From positions 1-64,000 of the forward strand of contig CAZJPN010000006.1 in the NCBI GenBank assembly GCA_964547905.1: a stretch of 64,000 bases of DNA, given 5' to 3'. The stretch is from JAJYLM01 sp964547905 (GTDB lineage Bacteria; JAMCPX01). Shown here in pieces: positions 7,096 to 16,396 of the stretch. Position 1 is the stretch's first letter; each line of letters opens with the position of its first letter. The translations under genes were made by a program, and so were the position numbers. Below the pieces are notes generated by a model, which did no database searches, was not told the DNA's origin, and was given only the letters and a program-made list of their open reading frames with translations.

Positions 7096-8343
7096 TTATT
7101 TCTTTACCGGTGTCCTGCCGAGTACTGTTACGGTAACGAACTGGAACAGTCCTCCCCAGCCGTGGGCAACTACATTTTCGATCTTTCTTTGCACCTGGTG
7201 TCCGCCCTCTGCAAGTCCCATGACCTGTAACGCAGCTTCACCGACCCTTACCATTGCCGAGGCTCCTATTGCATTGGTACTGGTAACGCCGCCGGACGGG
7301 TTGAGCGGAAGCTCTCCGTCTATGGCGAATGACCCTTTATCCAGCATCTCCGGTGATTTGCCTTCGTCAACCAGTCCGAGCCGTTCGGGCCACATGAGAT
7401 CCTGATGTGAAAAACCTGAGTAAACCTCTGCCACCTGGATATCCTTTTTGGGATCCTTGATACCTGCCATAGAGTATACCTTTTTGGAGACAACCTTGCA
7501 CATGTACTGTTCAGCGGGATCGGTAATCTGTCCTTCGATGATATTGCCTGTTGTTGCGTCCGATGCTCCTGAACCGAGTCCCTTGACCCATGCCACTCTG
7601 TCCGTGATACCGAATTTCTTTGCCTTTTCTTCGGACACAAGGATCATCGCTATGGCACCGCATGATGTCGGGCACGTATGTCCGTATCTCAAGGGATATG
7701 AAATAATGGGGGTCTTTGCTATATCCGCTTCAGTGCATCCGGGCTGCTGGAGGTGCGCATAAGGATTTTTTGCCGCATTCGATCGCATCATTGCCGCAAC
7801 CCTGTCGATGTGCTCTATACCTGCATGTGCCTTGGTGAGGTAAGACATTGCCTGAAATGCCGCACCGCCGGTCGAGCCTCCGCCTCCGAGTCCAGCGATT
7901 CCTCTATCCTCGCTCATATCCGGACCGAAATTAAACATGGAAAATGCCTCGGGCAGAAGTATACCCATCAACCCTACCTGTGCATCCCCTTCATCGTGCT
8001 TTTCCCAGCCTATGGCCATAACCACGTCATAGAGTCCTGATGCAACATGGTAATAAGCTGCCTGATAAACCGATGCCCCTGTGGATCCTCCGGTTGCAAT
8101 CCTCATAACAGGCTTTTTCGAGCCGCCGAAATGATCGCTTGCCCAGAGGTGAGGCTGGTTTATACCTTCAAAGGTGTGCATGTTGCCGACCACGTACGCG
8201 TCAATCTGGTCATGCTTGAGCTTCGTTTTGCCGATCGCATTGTCAACCGCGGGCTGTATAAGTTCCGGTATATTTATATCAGGCCTCTTGCTGACAAATC
8301 TGCCATTGTACCCAACGCTTATAATTGCCACATTTCTTTTCAT
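7096..8343 (-). CDS. Thiolase-superfamily protein (SCP2/Ltp2 type) lacking the thiolase cysteine
   Basis: A 415-residue product with thiolase architecture: an N-terminal AIISVGYNGRF strand, an ATGGSTGAS nucleophile-elbow region (83-91), the C-terminal NPSGG turn and a closing VAHGWGG strand. By eye, the position of the acylated Cys (CASG in family members) is Gly86, the HDCF motif reads YSGF, and the GHP oxyanion motif after NPSGG reads TNA. A normal Claisen condensation or thiolysis is therefore unlikely. Ltp2-type aldolases, also without the Cys and also paired with DUF35, are the closest functional precedent. The ribosome site is TAAGGAGGTAAGC. It is tightly coupled to a second thiolase-fold gene upstream. 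Confidence 0.85.
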   Translation of the reverse strand: MKRNVAIISVGYNGRFVSKRPDINIPELIQPAVDNAIGKTKLKHDQIDAYVVGNMHTFEGINQPHLWASDHFGGSKKPVMRIATGGSTGASVYQAAYYHVASGLYDVVMAIGWEKHDEGDAQVGLMGILLPEAFSMFNFGPDMSEDRGIAGLGGGGSTGGAAFQAMSYLTKAHAGIEHIDRVAAMMRSNAAKNPYAHLQQPGCTEADIAKTPIISYPLRYGHTCPTSCGAIAMILVSEEKAKKFGITDRVAWVKGLGSGASDATTGNIIEGQITDPAEQYMCKVVSKKVYSMAGIKDPKKDIQVAEVYSGFSHQDLMWPERLGLVDEGKSPEMLDKGSFAIDGELPLNPSGGVTSTNAIGASAMVRVGEAALQVMGLAEGGHQVQRKIENVVAHGWGGLFQFVTVTVLGRTPVKK

Positions 8344-8345
8344 GC

Positions 8346-9494
8346 TTACCTCCTTACGACAAAAACAGTATTTAACTGGGCACCCGGTCCGTCCTGTGCA
8401 TGAACAACGGCAGTTTTTGCGCCTTTGACCTGGTTCTTTCCCGCCTCTTTCCTTAATTGGTCACTCGCCTCGGCAAGCCTTATAAGCCCTGTTGCATTTA
8501 TCGGGTTTGCTCCGAGAGGGCCGCCCGATGGATTTACCGGCATTGCCCCGTCTATCCCGCTTTCACCGTTCTTAACAACATCTTTTCCGCTCCCCGGTTT
8601 AAAGAGTCCCATTGCTTCGGCAAATACGGGTTCTTCAGAAGCAAAATTCGTATGGATCTCTGCGAGGTCAATCTCTTTTTTTGGATTTTTGATGCCGGCC
8701 ATTTTATACGCTTGTTTGGCAGCCGCCGATAAATGTTCCATTGCCAGAAGGTCCCGGTCACCTATATAATACGTGTCCATAAAATGACCAACCCCGTCTA
8801 TCCATACCGGCTTATCCGTAAACCGCTTCGCCGCTTTTTTCGAGGACAGTAGTACAGCGCAAGCTCCGTCGGCATACGCGGAAACGTGTGCCTGTCTGAT
8901 CGGCAGATACAGCGGTTTTGAGTTCAGGACGTCTTCTACGGAGATAGTGGGCTCTTTCCTCGCTGCGAACGGGTTATTATTCGCGTTCTGGAGGTTTTTC
9001 ACCGTGAGCCTCGCAAGGTCTTCCTCGGTAAACTTATATTTTTTCATATAGGCGCTTGCCTGGAGTGCCGATGTCGAATAGAAATTAATGATACCCCGGG
9101 GTCTTTCGTAAACGGGGTCAAGCGTGTATGCCTGTACAAGGGGAGCTCTAAACTCTGAGCCTGACATACTGAAGCCGATAACAAGGGCCGTTTCATAAAG
9201 CCCCGACAGGATACGCATGTAGGCGTAAAGTGCAGCGCTCAGACCGTCTGCCTCAACCTTTGTTTCATCCTTCATATAAGCCCCTATCCTCGGAACCGTA
9301 AAGACCTCCGAGATTGTTCTGCCGTCTGTAAAATCATTGCTCGCTAATATAAATGTATCAATATCATCTTTGGTAATACCAAGATCTTTGAACAAGGACT
9401 TTACGAGTTCATATATCATCCTCTCTCTTGCTACAGGGCTGTCAATGGTGTGTTTTGTTTGTTTGTAACCTACTACTGCAACCCTTTCATTCAT
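8346..9494 (-). CDS. Second thiolase-superfamily protein lacking the thiolase cysteine
   Basis: A 382-residue product. I chose the ATG at 9494 because GGGAGGTATTT precedes it; an upstream in-frame ATG at 9518 has no site. The region that normally reads VEAACASG here reads VEADGLSA (residues 80-87), so the catalytic Cys is Gly84. The GHP motif after NPSGG is replaced by ANP, and the HDCF motif by HTNF. The remaining fold markers, such as ALVIGFSMSG and NPSGG, are present. It is clearly paralogous to the downstream protein. Each thiolase lies next to a DUF35 gene, suggesting a four-component complex or two related two-component enzymes. Confidence 0.83.
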   Translation of the reverse strand: MNERVAVVGYKQTKHTIDSPVARERMIYELVKSLFKDLGITKDDIDTFILASNDFTDGRTISEVFTVPRIGAYMKDETKVEADGLSAALYAYMRILSGLYETALVIGFSMSGSEFRAPLVQAYTLDPVYERPRGIINFYSTSALQASAYMKKYKFTEEDLARLTVKNLQNANNNPFAARKEPTISVEDVLNSKPLYLPIRQAHVSAYADGACAVLLSSKKAAKRFTDKPVWIDGVGHFMDTYYIGDRDLLAMEHLSAAAKQAYKMAGIKNPKKEIDLAEIHTNFASEEPVFAEAMGLFKPGSGKDVVKNGESGIDGAMPVNPSGGPLGANPINATGLIRLAEASDQLRKEAGKNQVKGAKTAVVHAQDGPGAQLNTVFVVRR

Positions 9495-9565
9495 AAATAC
9501 CTCCCTTTTAAAATCCATTCCAACCGTTCAAGCCGTTCAAACCGTTTCAGCAGTTTAAGCCATTG

Positions 9566-10015
9566 TTATGCAGGTTCAAAATAAGCAAGATCATTGTAGT
9601 CCCCCTGAGGCGTGTTTTTCCATACAGCCTTTACCTTCATACCTGTTTTTACGTCATTCAAAGAAGAAATCTTTATAATACCCGAGATCAGGCTTGAAGC
9701 CCCTTTTAACTTAATCAAGCCGATTATATAAGGTTGTTGTGCATCTGTAATTTCCCCATTTACTATACTCACGTGTGCTATAGTGAAGTTCTTCAGTATG
9801 CCCTCCTGGTCGACCTCTACCATCTGATCGATATGTTTGTGACATTTACCGCACACGGTACGCGGGGGTACGTATACTTTTTTGCACGTTGGACATTTTA
9901 CGCCCAATATCTTTCGTTCTTTGAGTCCGTTGATATACTGTTCCAGTGCATGGCCAACCCTGTTTTTATACGTAAATGTTATAGGGACTGTAGCTCTTAC
10001 AATATCACCAGGCAT
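9566..10015 (-). CDS. DUF35 Zn-ribbon/OB-fold protein, first gene of the thiolase operon
   Basis: A 149-residue product, the same length as its paralogue at 6637-7086. The ATG at 10015 is chosen because AAAAAAGGAGGGAATT precedes it; a longer frame from 10045 has no site. The zinc ribbon is intact (CPTCKKVYVPPRTVCGKC) and the OB fold follows (SSLISGIIKIS, GMKVKAVWKNTPQG). It probably binds the thiolase-fold protein encoded next (8346-9494). Gene order DUF35-thiolase-thiolase-DUF35 gives two symmetric pairs. Confidence 0.85.
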   Translation of the reverse strand: MPGDIVRATVPITFTYKNRVGHALEQYINGLKERKILGVKCPTCKKVYVPPRTVCGKCHKHIDQMVEVDQEGILKNFTIAHVSIVNGEITDAQQPYIIGLIKLKGASSLISGIIKISSLNDVKTGMKVKAVWKNTPQGDYNDLAYFEPA

Positions 10016-10156
10016 AATTCCCTCCTTTTTTAGGAAAACATACAAAAATTTTCAACGCATTGCAAGGGTTTTGATTATTTAATCAACAGCATATCTGTTT
10101 GGACATCGTGCATGGATTCCTTGCAAACTTGTGTATATGTGCTTTTATAGATCGAT

Positions 10157-11044
10157 ATGAAATCCGGCGTAATTGCTGTTATAGGCAGACCCAATGTTGG
10201 TAAATCTACATTATTGAATAAACTTATTGGAGAGAAACTTACCATCGTTTCTCCAAAACCGCAGACAACATGGCAGAGATTGCATGGTATTCTTACAACA
10301 GAAGATGCCCAGTTTGTATTTATCGATACACCGGGACTGGAAACCGGGAGGAGTTCCCAGTTTATATCGGTGCTGAAGAGAATAACCCTGTCGGCCATGA
10401 ATGACGCGGATGTAATCTTACACATTGTGGAACCTTTCATAACGGACAAGGAGCGCTCCATAGTGGAAGAGCTCAAAAAGATTAATGAAAAGCCAAAGAT
10501 TGTGCTTATAAACAAGATCGATCTTAAAAAAGACAAAAACCCCCTTTTGCCTGTTATCGAGAGATATGCTGATATAGCCCTGTATAACGACATAATACCG
10601 GCATCAGCCATCACCGGTGAAGGTATAGATGTATTACTGAGAGAACTGAAGAAGTATCTTCCCAATGACGGTATGCTGTACACTGAAGATACCATAACGG
10701 ATAAGTATGAAAAGGAGCTTGTTGCCGAGATTGTAAGGGAGAAGCTGTTTTATTTCACAAGGGATGAAATACCGTATTCTGTTGCCTGTATTGTCGATAA
10801 GTTCGATGAAACTCAGCGAGAGAAGATAATCAGGATATATGTTACGATCTATGTGGAAAAATCGTCCCAGAAAGGCATATTGATAGGCTCCGGCGGTTCA
10901 ATGCTGAAAAGGATAGGGACATCGGCGAGAATTGATATGGAAAAGCTGCTGGGTACAAAGGTGTATCTGGAGTTGTATGTCAAGGTCAAGGAAAATTGGA
11001 AAAAGGACAGACACTTTCTCAGGGAAATAGGAATGGACAAATGA
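10157..11044 (+). CDS. era: GTPase Era
   Basis: A 295-residue GTPase with G1 GRPNVGKS (residues about 10-17), G3 DTPG, G4 NKID and a C-terminal KH domain (GSGGSMLKRIGTSAR at about 245-260). Era binds the 3' end of 16S rRNA and acts in late 30S assembly at the membrane. The length matches the family. It starts a plus-strand operon; its last bases overlap the start of der (ATGA). It is divergent from the DUF35/thiolase operon. Confidence 0.97.
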   Translation: MKSGVIAVIGRPNVGKSTLLNKLIGEKLTIVSPKPQTTWQRLHGILTTEDAQFVFIDTPGLETGRSSQFISVLKRITLSAMNDADVILHIVEPFITDKERSIVEELKKINEKPKIVLINKIDLKKDKNPLLPVIERYADIALYNDIIPASAITGEGIDVLLRELKKYLPNDGMLYTEDTITDKYEKELVAEIVREKLFYFTRDEIPYSVACIVDKFDETQREKIIRIYVTIYVEKSSQKGILIGSGGSMLKRIGTSARIDMEKLLGTKVYLELYVKVKENWKKDRHFLREIGMDK

Positions 11045-12354
11045 ATCCTCTCGTTGCCATAGTAGGAAGACCCAATGTTGGTAAATCACGGTTATTCAAC
11101 AGAATGATTTCAAAGAGAAAATCGATAGTATTGAACCTTGCCGGGACCACGAGGGACACTATATTTGATACTGTCGAGTGGAACCGTATACCTTTCGATA
11201 TAGTGGATACCGGCGGCCTTACCGACGATAAAAATAATATCCATTTCAAAATGAATAAAAGGGTCGAGACTGTCGTACAGGAGGCATCGGTTGTAATTAT
11301 GGTATGTGATTCCAGGACAGGCGTGATGCCATACGACCATGAAATAGCAAACTGGCTGAGAAAAACAAACAAGAAGGTTTTTCTAACTGTTAATAAAATA
11401 GACGAACCCAATGAGCCTTCTGCTGTTGCAGAGTTCTACCGGCTCGGGTTTAAAGATATCTTTGCGATATCCGCGGAGCATGGGTATGGGGTTGATACGG
11501 TGATGGACGCGGTAACGGACTACCTGAGGGCGCATAGAAACGAGCTTGAAGGTAAAGATGACAATACCCGCAAGCCTTTAAAACTTGTATTTACCGGCAA
11601 GCCGAATGCAGGAAAATCAAGCATAATAAATTATATTATCGGGAACGAAATCATGCTCGTTGATGATAAGCCCGGTACTACGAGAGACCCGGTCGAGTTA
11701 AAGGTTGAGATTAATAAGATACCGATGATATTGATAGATACCGCGGGATTGAAAAAGAACAAGGATGGGACAGTGGTTGAAACATTATCAGCGATAAAGG
11801 CAAAGGATTCGATACAGAGGTCGGATATTGTCGTGCTTGTTATAGATGCTGTTCAGGGTGTAACCGGTTATGACAAAAAGATTATGAATATGATACAATC
11901 ATACGGTAAGGGATGTGTAATAGCCGTTAACAAATGGGATATTAAACCAAAACAGGATAGACGGATTATAATGCAGTCAATATCAGAGGAGTTCAGTTTC
12001 GTTGAGTATATTCCTGTCGTTCCCACCTCTGCTGTGTCCGGTGAAGGTATAAGGGGGCTTGTATCGAATGTAATAAAGGTGATGCATGATTATGGATACA
12101 GGATCCCGACTGCCGAGTTAAATAAATTTTTCAAAGATGTTCTGAGCAAGCATCAGCCTATATCAAGCAGCGGGAAGATAATAAAATCCTACTACCTTGT
12201 TCAGATAGCTGTAAGACCTCCGGCGTTTGTAGTCTTCACCAACAATAAAACCGGGATTAAAGAGAATTACGTTAAGTTTATAACGAACAGGATAAGAGAG
12301 ATTTTTGATTTTAAAGGGGTACCCGTAAAGGTTCTTTTCAGAAGCAAGGATTAA
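11041..12354 (+). CDS. der: GTPase Der (EngA)
   Basis: 437 residues with two tandem GTPase domains: GRPNVGKS near residue 8 and GKPNAGKSS near residue 187, each with its DTGG/DTAG and NKxD motifs, and a C-terminal KH-like domain. It is required for 50S subunit maturation. The chosen start is the ATG overlapping the era stop codon; an upstream in-frame ATG at 10996 lies inside era. The gene order era-der implies co-expression of ribosome-assembly GTPases. Confidence 0.97.
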   Translation: MNPLVAIVGRPNVGKSRLFNRMISKRKSIVLNLAGTTRDTIFDTVEWNRIPFDIVDTGGLTDDKNNIHFKMNKRVETVVQEASVVIMVCDSRTGVMPYDHEIANWLRKTNKKVFLTVNKIDEPNEPSAVAEFYRLGFKDIFAISAEHGYGVDTVMDAVTDYLRAHRNELEGKDDNTRKPLKLVFTGKPNAGKSSIINYIIGNEIMLVDDKPGTTRDPVELKVEINKIPMILIDTAGLKKNKDGTVVETLSAIKAKDSIQRSDIVVLVIDAVQGVTGYDKKIMNMIQSYGKGCVIAVNKWDIKPKQDRRIIMQSISEEFSFVEYIPVVPTSAVSGEGIRGLVSNVIKVMHDYGYRIPTAELNKFFKDVLSKHQPISSSGKIIKSYYLVQIAVRPPAFVVFTNNKTGIKENYVKFITNRIREIFDFKGVPVKVLFRSKD

Positions 12355-12358
12355 ACAA

Positions 12359-13186
12359 ATGGCGAAAAAAAATGAATCTCTCGTTTCTGCGACTATTGAT
12401 AGATTTGTGACGGATACGTGTCTGTCCCATGCCGCAGCCCTTTCTTTTTATGTAGTACTCTCGATAATCCCTCTGCTGTTTGTGCTGATCTCTGTCGGCA
12501 GTTACATTGTAGGCTCTGCACACAGGTTTTTCCCTTATATAATATCCATATTAAAACAGTTTATGCCGGATATATCTCCGGCAGCCGTAAATGATGTTGG
12601 AAACCTGCTAAAAAAACGCGGAACCATAGGCGTTTTAGGATTTATTTTTCTTTTGTTTTCATCGGATCTTGCACTCCTTGAGGCAAAACGTTCCCTCGAT
12701 GTTATTTTCAGGCTTGAAAAGAGAAAAAATCCTCTTTTCATAAAGGGTAAATCCATGCTTGTTATAATTGTTGGCGGTATTGTAGTATCGTTTTTATTCA
12801 TCATTACTCCCATATTCAAGGTTTTGATAAAGCTTGATTTGCCGTTAATAAGTACGACGCTTTATGTAATTGCGCAGATCCTATCGAGTCGTATATTTGC
12901 CTTTTTTATGATCTTCCTGCTGTTTACGTCTGCATATTATTTCCTTCCATCGAAAAGAATCGATAGAAAATATACGATTATTGCCGGAGGTATTACAACC
13001 GTACTGTGGACAGCGGTGAGGGTGCTGTTCTCCTGGTATCTTGCATATCATTCCAAAATAAATATTGTTTATGGTTCACTTGCGGCTATTATTGTTACCA
13101 TTCTATGGATATATTACACTTCGCTCATTTTTTTGTTTTCGGCGGAATTTGTTTCAAGTCTTAAAGAAACAATGGAGCGGCATTGA
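12359..13186 (+). CDS. YihY/UPF0761 family inner-membrane protein
   Basis: A 275-residue membrane protein with the family's N-terminal pattern (SHAAALSFYVVLSIIPLLFV) and about six hydrophobic segments. Proteins of this family were once annotated as RNase BN, but their real function is uncertain. It lies 4 bases after der and overlaps the histidine kinase start by 4 bases, so it is probably co-transcribed. Confidence 0.85.
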   Translation: MAKKNESLVSATIDRFVTDTCLSHAAALSFYVVLSIIPLLFVLISVGSYIVGSAHRFFPYIISILKQFMPDISPAAVNDVGNLLKKRGTIGVLGFIFLLFSSDLALLEAKRSLDVIFRLEKRKNPLFIKGKSMLVIIVGGIVVSFLFIITPIFKVLIKLDLPLISTTLYVIAQILSSRIFAFFMIFLLFTSAYYFLPSKRIDRKYTIIAGGITTVLWTAVRVLFSWYLAYHSKINIVYGSLAAIIVTILWIYYTSLIFLFSAEFVSSLKETMERH

Positions 13187-14655
13187 AAAAAGTATCGAGA
13201 ATACCAATCAATTTCAAATATATGCTTCCCATAGTATTGCTTACAATCATTACGATATCACTCTACACGCTTTTTGTAAGGATCAGTACCGAGAACGTTT
13301 TTAAGCAGTATTTGGAAGATGAGATCAGGCTTATAATAAATGATATAAGCAAGACCATTACGATACACATGCTTCAGGGACAGGGTAAGGATTTTAATCT
13401 ATATCTTTCGAGCCTGTATAATTATGAAATAAAAGATATTATTGCCATTGGCATATTATCCCCGACCGGTAAACCCTTGTATCTGTATTCAAAGGATAAC
13501 GAAAAAGAGATAAAAGCACCTAAAATAAAAAGTTATCTCAATATGATAACAATAAAACATAGCAAAAACATACAGGTATTCTATCCCATTTACAATGGAA
13601 AGGCATGTTACAGATGCCATGGAAGTGCGAATACCCTGCTCGGATTACTCTATGCGAATGTCTCAACCAGCAGGTACAACACAGCATTTGCCGGATTGCT
13701 GTCGAACTGGTTTACCATGAGTGTCATTATAGTATCAATATTGATATTCTCGATATGGCTTATAACGATGATCGTTATAGAGAAACCTGTTGAAGAATTA
13801 GTAAACACGCTTAAAAAGGCATCGGAGGGGAATTTATCTGTAAGATCGGACTTTCACGAAAACGACGAGCTTGGTTTTCTGAGCGAACAATTGAATATCA
13901 TGCTTGATAGGCTTGCATATAAAGAAGCGGAAACCAGAAAGATGACGGAGCTTCAAATACAACAAATGGATAAACTTGCCTCTCTCGGTGAAATCTCATT
14001 GTCCCTTGCACACGAGATCAGGAATCCTCTCGCAGGTATAAGCGGGGTTTTGCAGGTCTTTAAAGAGGACTTTGTAACGGATGATGAACGGGCAGTCGTA
14101 TTTAACCAGATCATGGCTCAGATAGGGAAAATAGACAAACTTGTCGGTGATATGCTGAGGTTTTCAAAATTCCCAACCCACGATATAACGAAGTTCAACA
14201 TAAACGAGAGTATAAAAACGTTAAAGCAATTGCTTAACCCACAGGCAGCCACAAATCATGTTAACATCCTATTGTCTCTTGATATTGGTATGCCCGATAT
14301 CATGGCGGACAAGGATGCACTCGAACAGGTATTTATCAATCTTATGCTTAATGCTATACAATCAATGGCTGATAGAGGGACACTGGAAGTATCGACAGAA
14401 TTTATTGATAAGTTTGGAGAGCCGTATATTCTTATAAAGATCAGTGACACGGGCAAAGGTATACCGGTAAATATAAGAAATAAGATCTTCGATCCCTTTT
14501 TTACAACAAAAGGCAATGGTACAGGGCTTGGTCTTGCAATAAGTCTCAGCGTTATAAGTGCAATGAATGGAAATATAACATTCGAGACTGAAGAAGGAAA
14601 GGGTACAACATTTTTTGTACGTATACCTTACGACAGCAATGAAAAAAATGATTAA
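13183..14655 (+). CDS. Membrane histidine kinase with a periplasmic c-type heme motif
   Basis: 490 residues; the TTG start overlaps the yihY stop. A first membrane segment (about 13-31), a periplasmic domain (about 32-180) and a second membrane segment (about 181-203) are followed by HAMP, a HisKA domain with phospho-acceptor H277 (LAHEIRNPLAG) and a HATPase domain with DTGKG and GTGLGL boxes. The periplasmic domain ends with C142-Y-R-C145-H146, a classic CXXCH heme-c attachment site, within NGKACYRCHGS. Similar heme-bearing sensor domains respond to redox state or gases. The response regulator lies 65 bases downstream. Confidence 0.9.
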   Translation: MKKVSRIPINFKYMLPIVLLTIITISLYTLFVRISTENVFKQYLEDEIRLIINDISKTITIHMLQGQGKDFNLYLSSLYNYEIKDIIAIGILSPTGKPLYLYSKDNEKEIKAPKIKSYLNMITIKHSKNIQVFYPIYNGKACYRCHGSANTLLGLLYANVSTSRYNTAFAGLLSNWFTMSVIIVSILIFSIWLITMIVIEKPVEELVNTLKKASEGNLSVRSDFHENDELGFLSEQLNIMLDRLAYKEAETRKMTELQIQQMDKLASLGEISLSLAHEIRNPLAGISGVLQVFKEDFVTDDERAVVFNQIMAQIGKIDKLVGDMLRFSKFPTHDITKFNINESIKTLKQLLNPQAATNHVNILLSLDIGMPDIMADKDALEQVFINLMLNAIQSMADRGTLEVSTEFIDKFGEPYILIKISDTGKGIPVNIRNKIFDPFFTTKGNGTGLGLAISLSVISAMNGNITFETEEGKGTTFFVRIPYDSNEKND

Positions 14656-14720
14656 ATTCATGAAATGATAAATGGGTAAAAAACAGCGGTAAGAAACGAA
14701 AGGATTAACGGCATAATGCA

Positions 14721-16064
14721 ATGGGTACAGTACTTGTTATAGATGACGAACAGCTTGTAAGATGGTCAATCGAAAAATTGCTTTCAAAGGAGGGACATGA
14801 AGTTGTCTCTGTTGGTACAGGCGCGGAAGGCCTTCTCAAGCTAAGAGAAAGTATACCGGATGTAGTTTTGCTCGACATGAAATTACCGGATATCGAAGGC
14901 ATAGAGATACTAAGGACGATTAAAAAAGAAAACGGCGAGCTGCCTGTTATTGTTATAACTGCTTACGGAAGTATAGATTCTGCCATAAATGCAATAAAAA
15001 CGGGTGCCTTTGATTATATCGTAAAGCCGTTCGATGCCGAAAAGCTTAAGCTCACGGTCAACAGGGCATTGGAGCTTTTTAAGCTGAAAAGCGAACTTGA
15101 GATATTCAAAGATAAGGTACATAACCAGTATGGGTTCCACAGGATTGTTGCCGAATCAGAGGTAATAAAAAATTCCATAGATATAGCCACAAGACTTGCG
15201 GCAAGCGACACGACTGTACTGATTCAAGGTGAAAGCGGGACAGGCAAGGAATTATTTGCAAGGGCAATCCATGGTGCAAGTTTGCGTCAGGATAAGTCAT
15301 TCATAGATCTTAACTGTTCTGCGATACCTGTACATCTTATAGAGAGCGAACTATTTGGATATGAAAAAGGGGCATTCACGGATGCCAGGACATCGAAAAA
15401 GGGTCTGTTTGAACTTGCCGACAAAGGAACGCTGTTCTTTGATGAAATAGGGGATATGGATCTGTCTACTCAGGCAAAGCTGTTAAGGGTTATAGAAACG
15501 AAAAGTTTCAGGCGCCTCGGGGGTGTAAAGGATATAGGCGTTGATGTAAGAATTATCTCTGCAACCAACAAAGACCTGAAGAAACTGGTGGAAAAAGGAA
15601 CATTCAGGGAGGATCTGTATTACAGGCTTAACGTTGTTCCGCTTGTTATACCTTCGCTGAGAAAAAGGAAAGGGGATATCCCGCTACTGGTTGATTATTT
15701 TATAGGGGCTATTTCAAAGGATCTTAAGAAAGAGGTTGCAGACATCGACAAAGATGCTCTGGAATATTTCATCAAGTATGACTGGCCTGGCAATGTGAGA
15801 GAATTAAAAAATGTTATAGAAAGGATGATCCTTCTCACAAACGATAAAATACTAAAAAAAGAATATATACCCATAGAACTGATTGAATCCTCGGGCGTGG
15901 CAGGTACGGAGCAATATAGTTCCATGGAACTTGAGAAGGTTGAAAAGGAACTTATAATAAAAGCACTAACACTCGCAGAGGGTAATCAGACCAGGGCAGC
16001 ACAGGCGTTATCCATATCCCGGGACGCCCTGCGGTATAGAATGAAAAAGCATGATATAAAATAA
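14721..16064 (+). CDS. NtrC-family sigma-54 response regulator
   Basis: 447 residues: a receiver domain with phospho-acceptor D52 (VVLLDMKLPD), an AAA+ domain with Walker A GESGTGKE (about 170) and Walker B FFDEIG, and a C-terminal Fis-type helix-turn-helix (NQTRAAQALSISRDALRYR). The sigma-54 contact loop reads GAFTDA rather than GAFTGA. It probably works with the heme-type kinase just upstream and activates sigma-54 promoters elsewhere. There is no clear ribosome site before the ATG. Confidence 0.93.
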   Translation: MGTVLVIDDEQLVRWSIEKLLSKEGHEVVSVGTGAEGLLKLRESIPDVVLLDMKLPDIEGIEILRTIKKENGELPVIVITAYGSIDSAINAIKTGAFDYIVKPFDAEKLKLTVNRALELFKLKSELEIFKDKVHNQYGFHRIVAESEVIKNSIDIATRLAASDTTVLIQGESGTGKELFARAIHGASLRQDKSFIDLNCSAIPVHLIESELFGYEKGAFTDARTSKKGLFELADKGTLFFDEIGDMDLSTQAKLLRVIETKSFRRLGGVKDIGVDVRIISATNKDLKKLVEKGTFREDLYYRLNVVPLVIPSLRKRKGDIPLLVDYFIGAISKDLKKEVADIDKDALEYFIKYDWPGNVRELKNVIERMILLTNDKILKKEYIPIELIESSGVAGTEQYSSMELEKVEKELIIKALTLAEGNQTRAAQALSISRDALRYRMKKHDIK

Positions 16065-16068
16065 TTTT

Positions 16069-16166
16069 ACCCCGTTAAAAAATTGGTGTGTACAACAATA
16101 GTATGCTTGAATAGCTTACGCTGATGAGCGTATGTGTATGCAATGCCGGGAATTTTCTAACGGGGT
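16069..16166. mobile_element. Short terminal-inverted-repeat element (MITE-like), copy 1
   Basis: A 98-bp element whose ends are inverted copies of ACCCCGTTAGAAAATT (left end ACCCCGTTAAAAAATT). It has no coding capacity. Related copies lie at 42364-42466, 53747-53849, 59684-59782 and 59853-59983. It sits between the response regulator stop and the SRP RNA gene. Confidence 0.8.
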
Positions 16167-16266
16167 TTACTTTTGAGGGATCCGGTCTTATTTTAATAGT
16201 ATCCGGTTCAACCCCTAACAAAAAACTATTGACATTTTCTAATTATGATAAAAAAATCACTATTTG

Positions 16267-16364
16267 GATAGTCGGGTCCTGTGTTTGAATAAGCTGTGAA
16301 CCCGCCAGGTCTGGAAGGAAGCAACGGTAGCAATACTGTTCAAGTCGCAGAAAACCTGACTATC
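16267..16364 (+). ncRNA. ffs: Signal recognition particle RNA (4.5S type)
   Basis: The conserved SRP helix 8 core is present (GGTCTGGAAGGAAGCA, then ACGGTAGCA). The ends pair as GATAGTCGGGT with ACCTGACTATC, closing a hairpin of about 98 nt, the size of the short bacterial SRP RNA. It binds Ffh and targets nascent membrane proteins. A TTGACA at 16229-16234 may be part of the promoter, but a matching -10 is not obvious. The dnaX gene follows closely, a common neighbour of this RNA. Confidence 0.95.
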
Positions 16365-16396
16365 TATTTAAAAGTTTGTAAAAATAGTTGGGAGTT

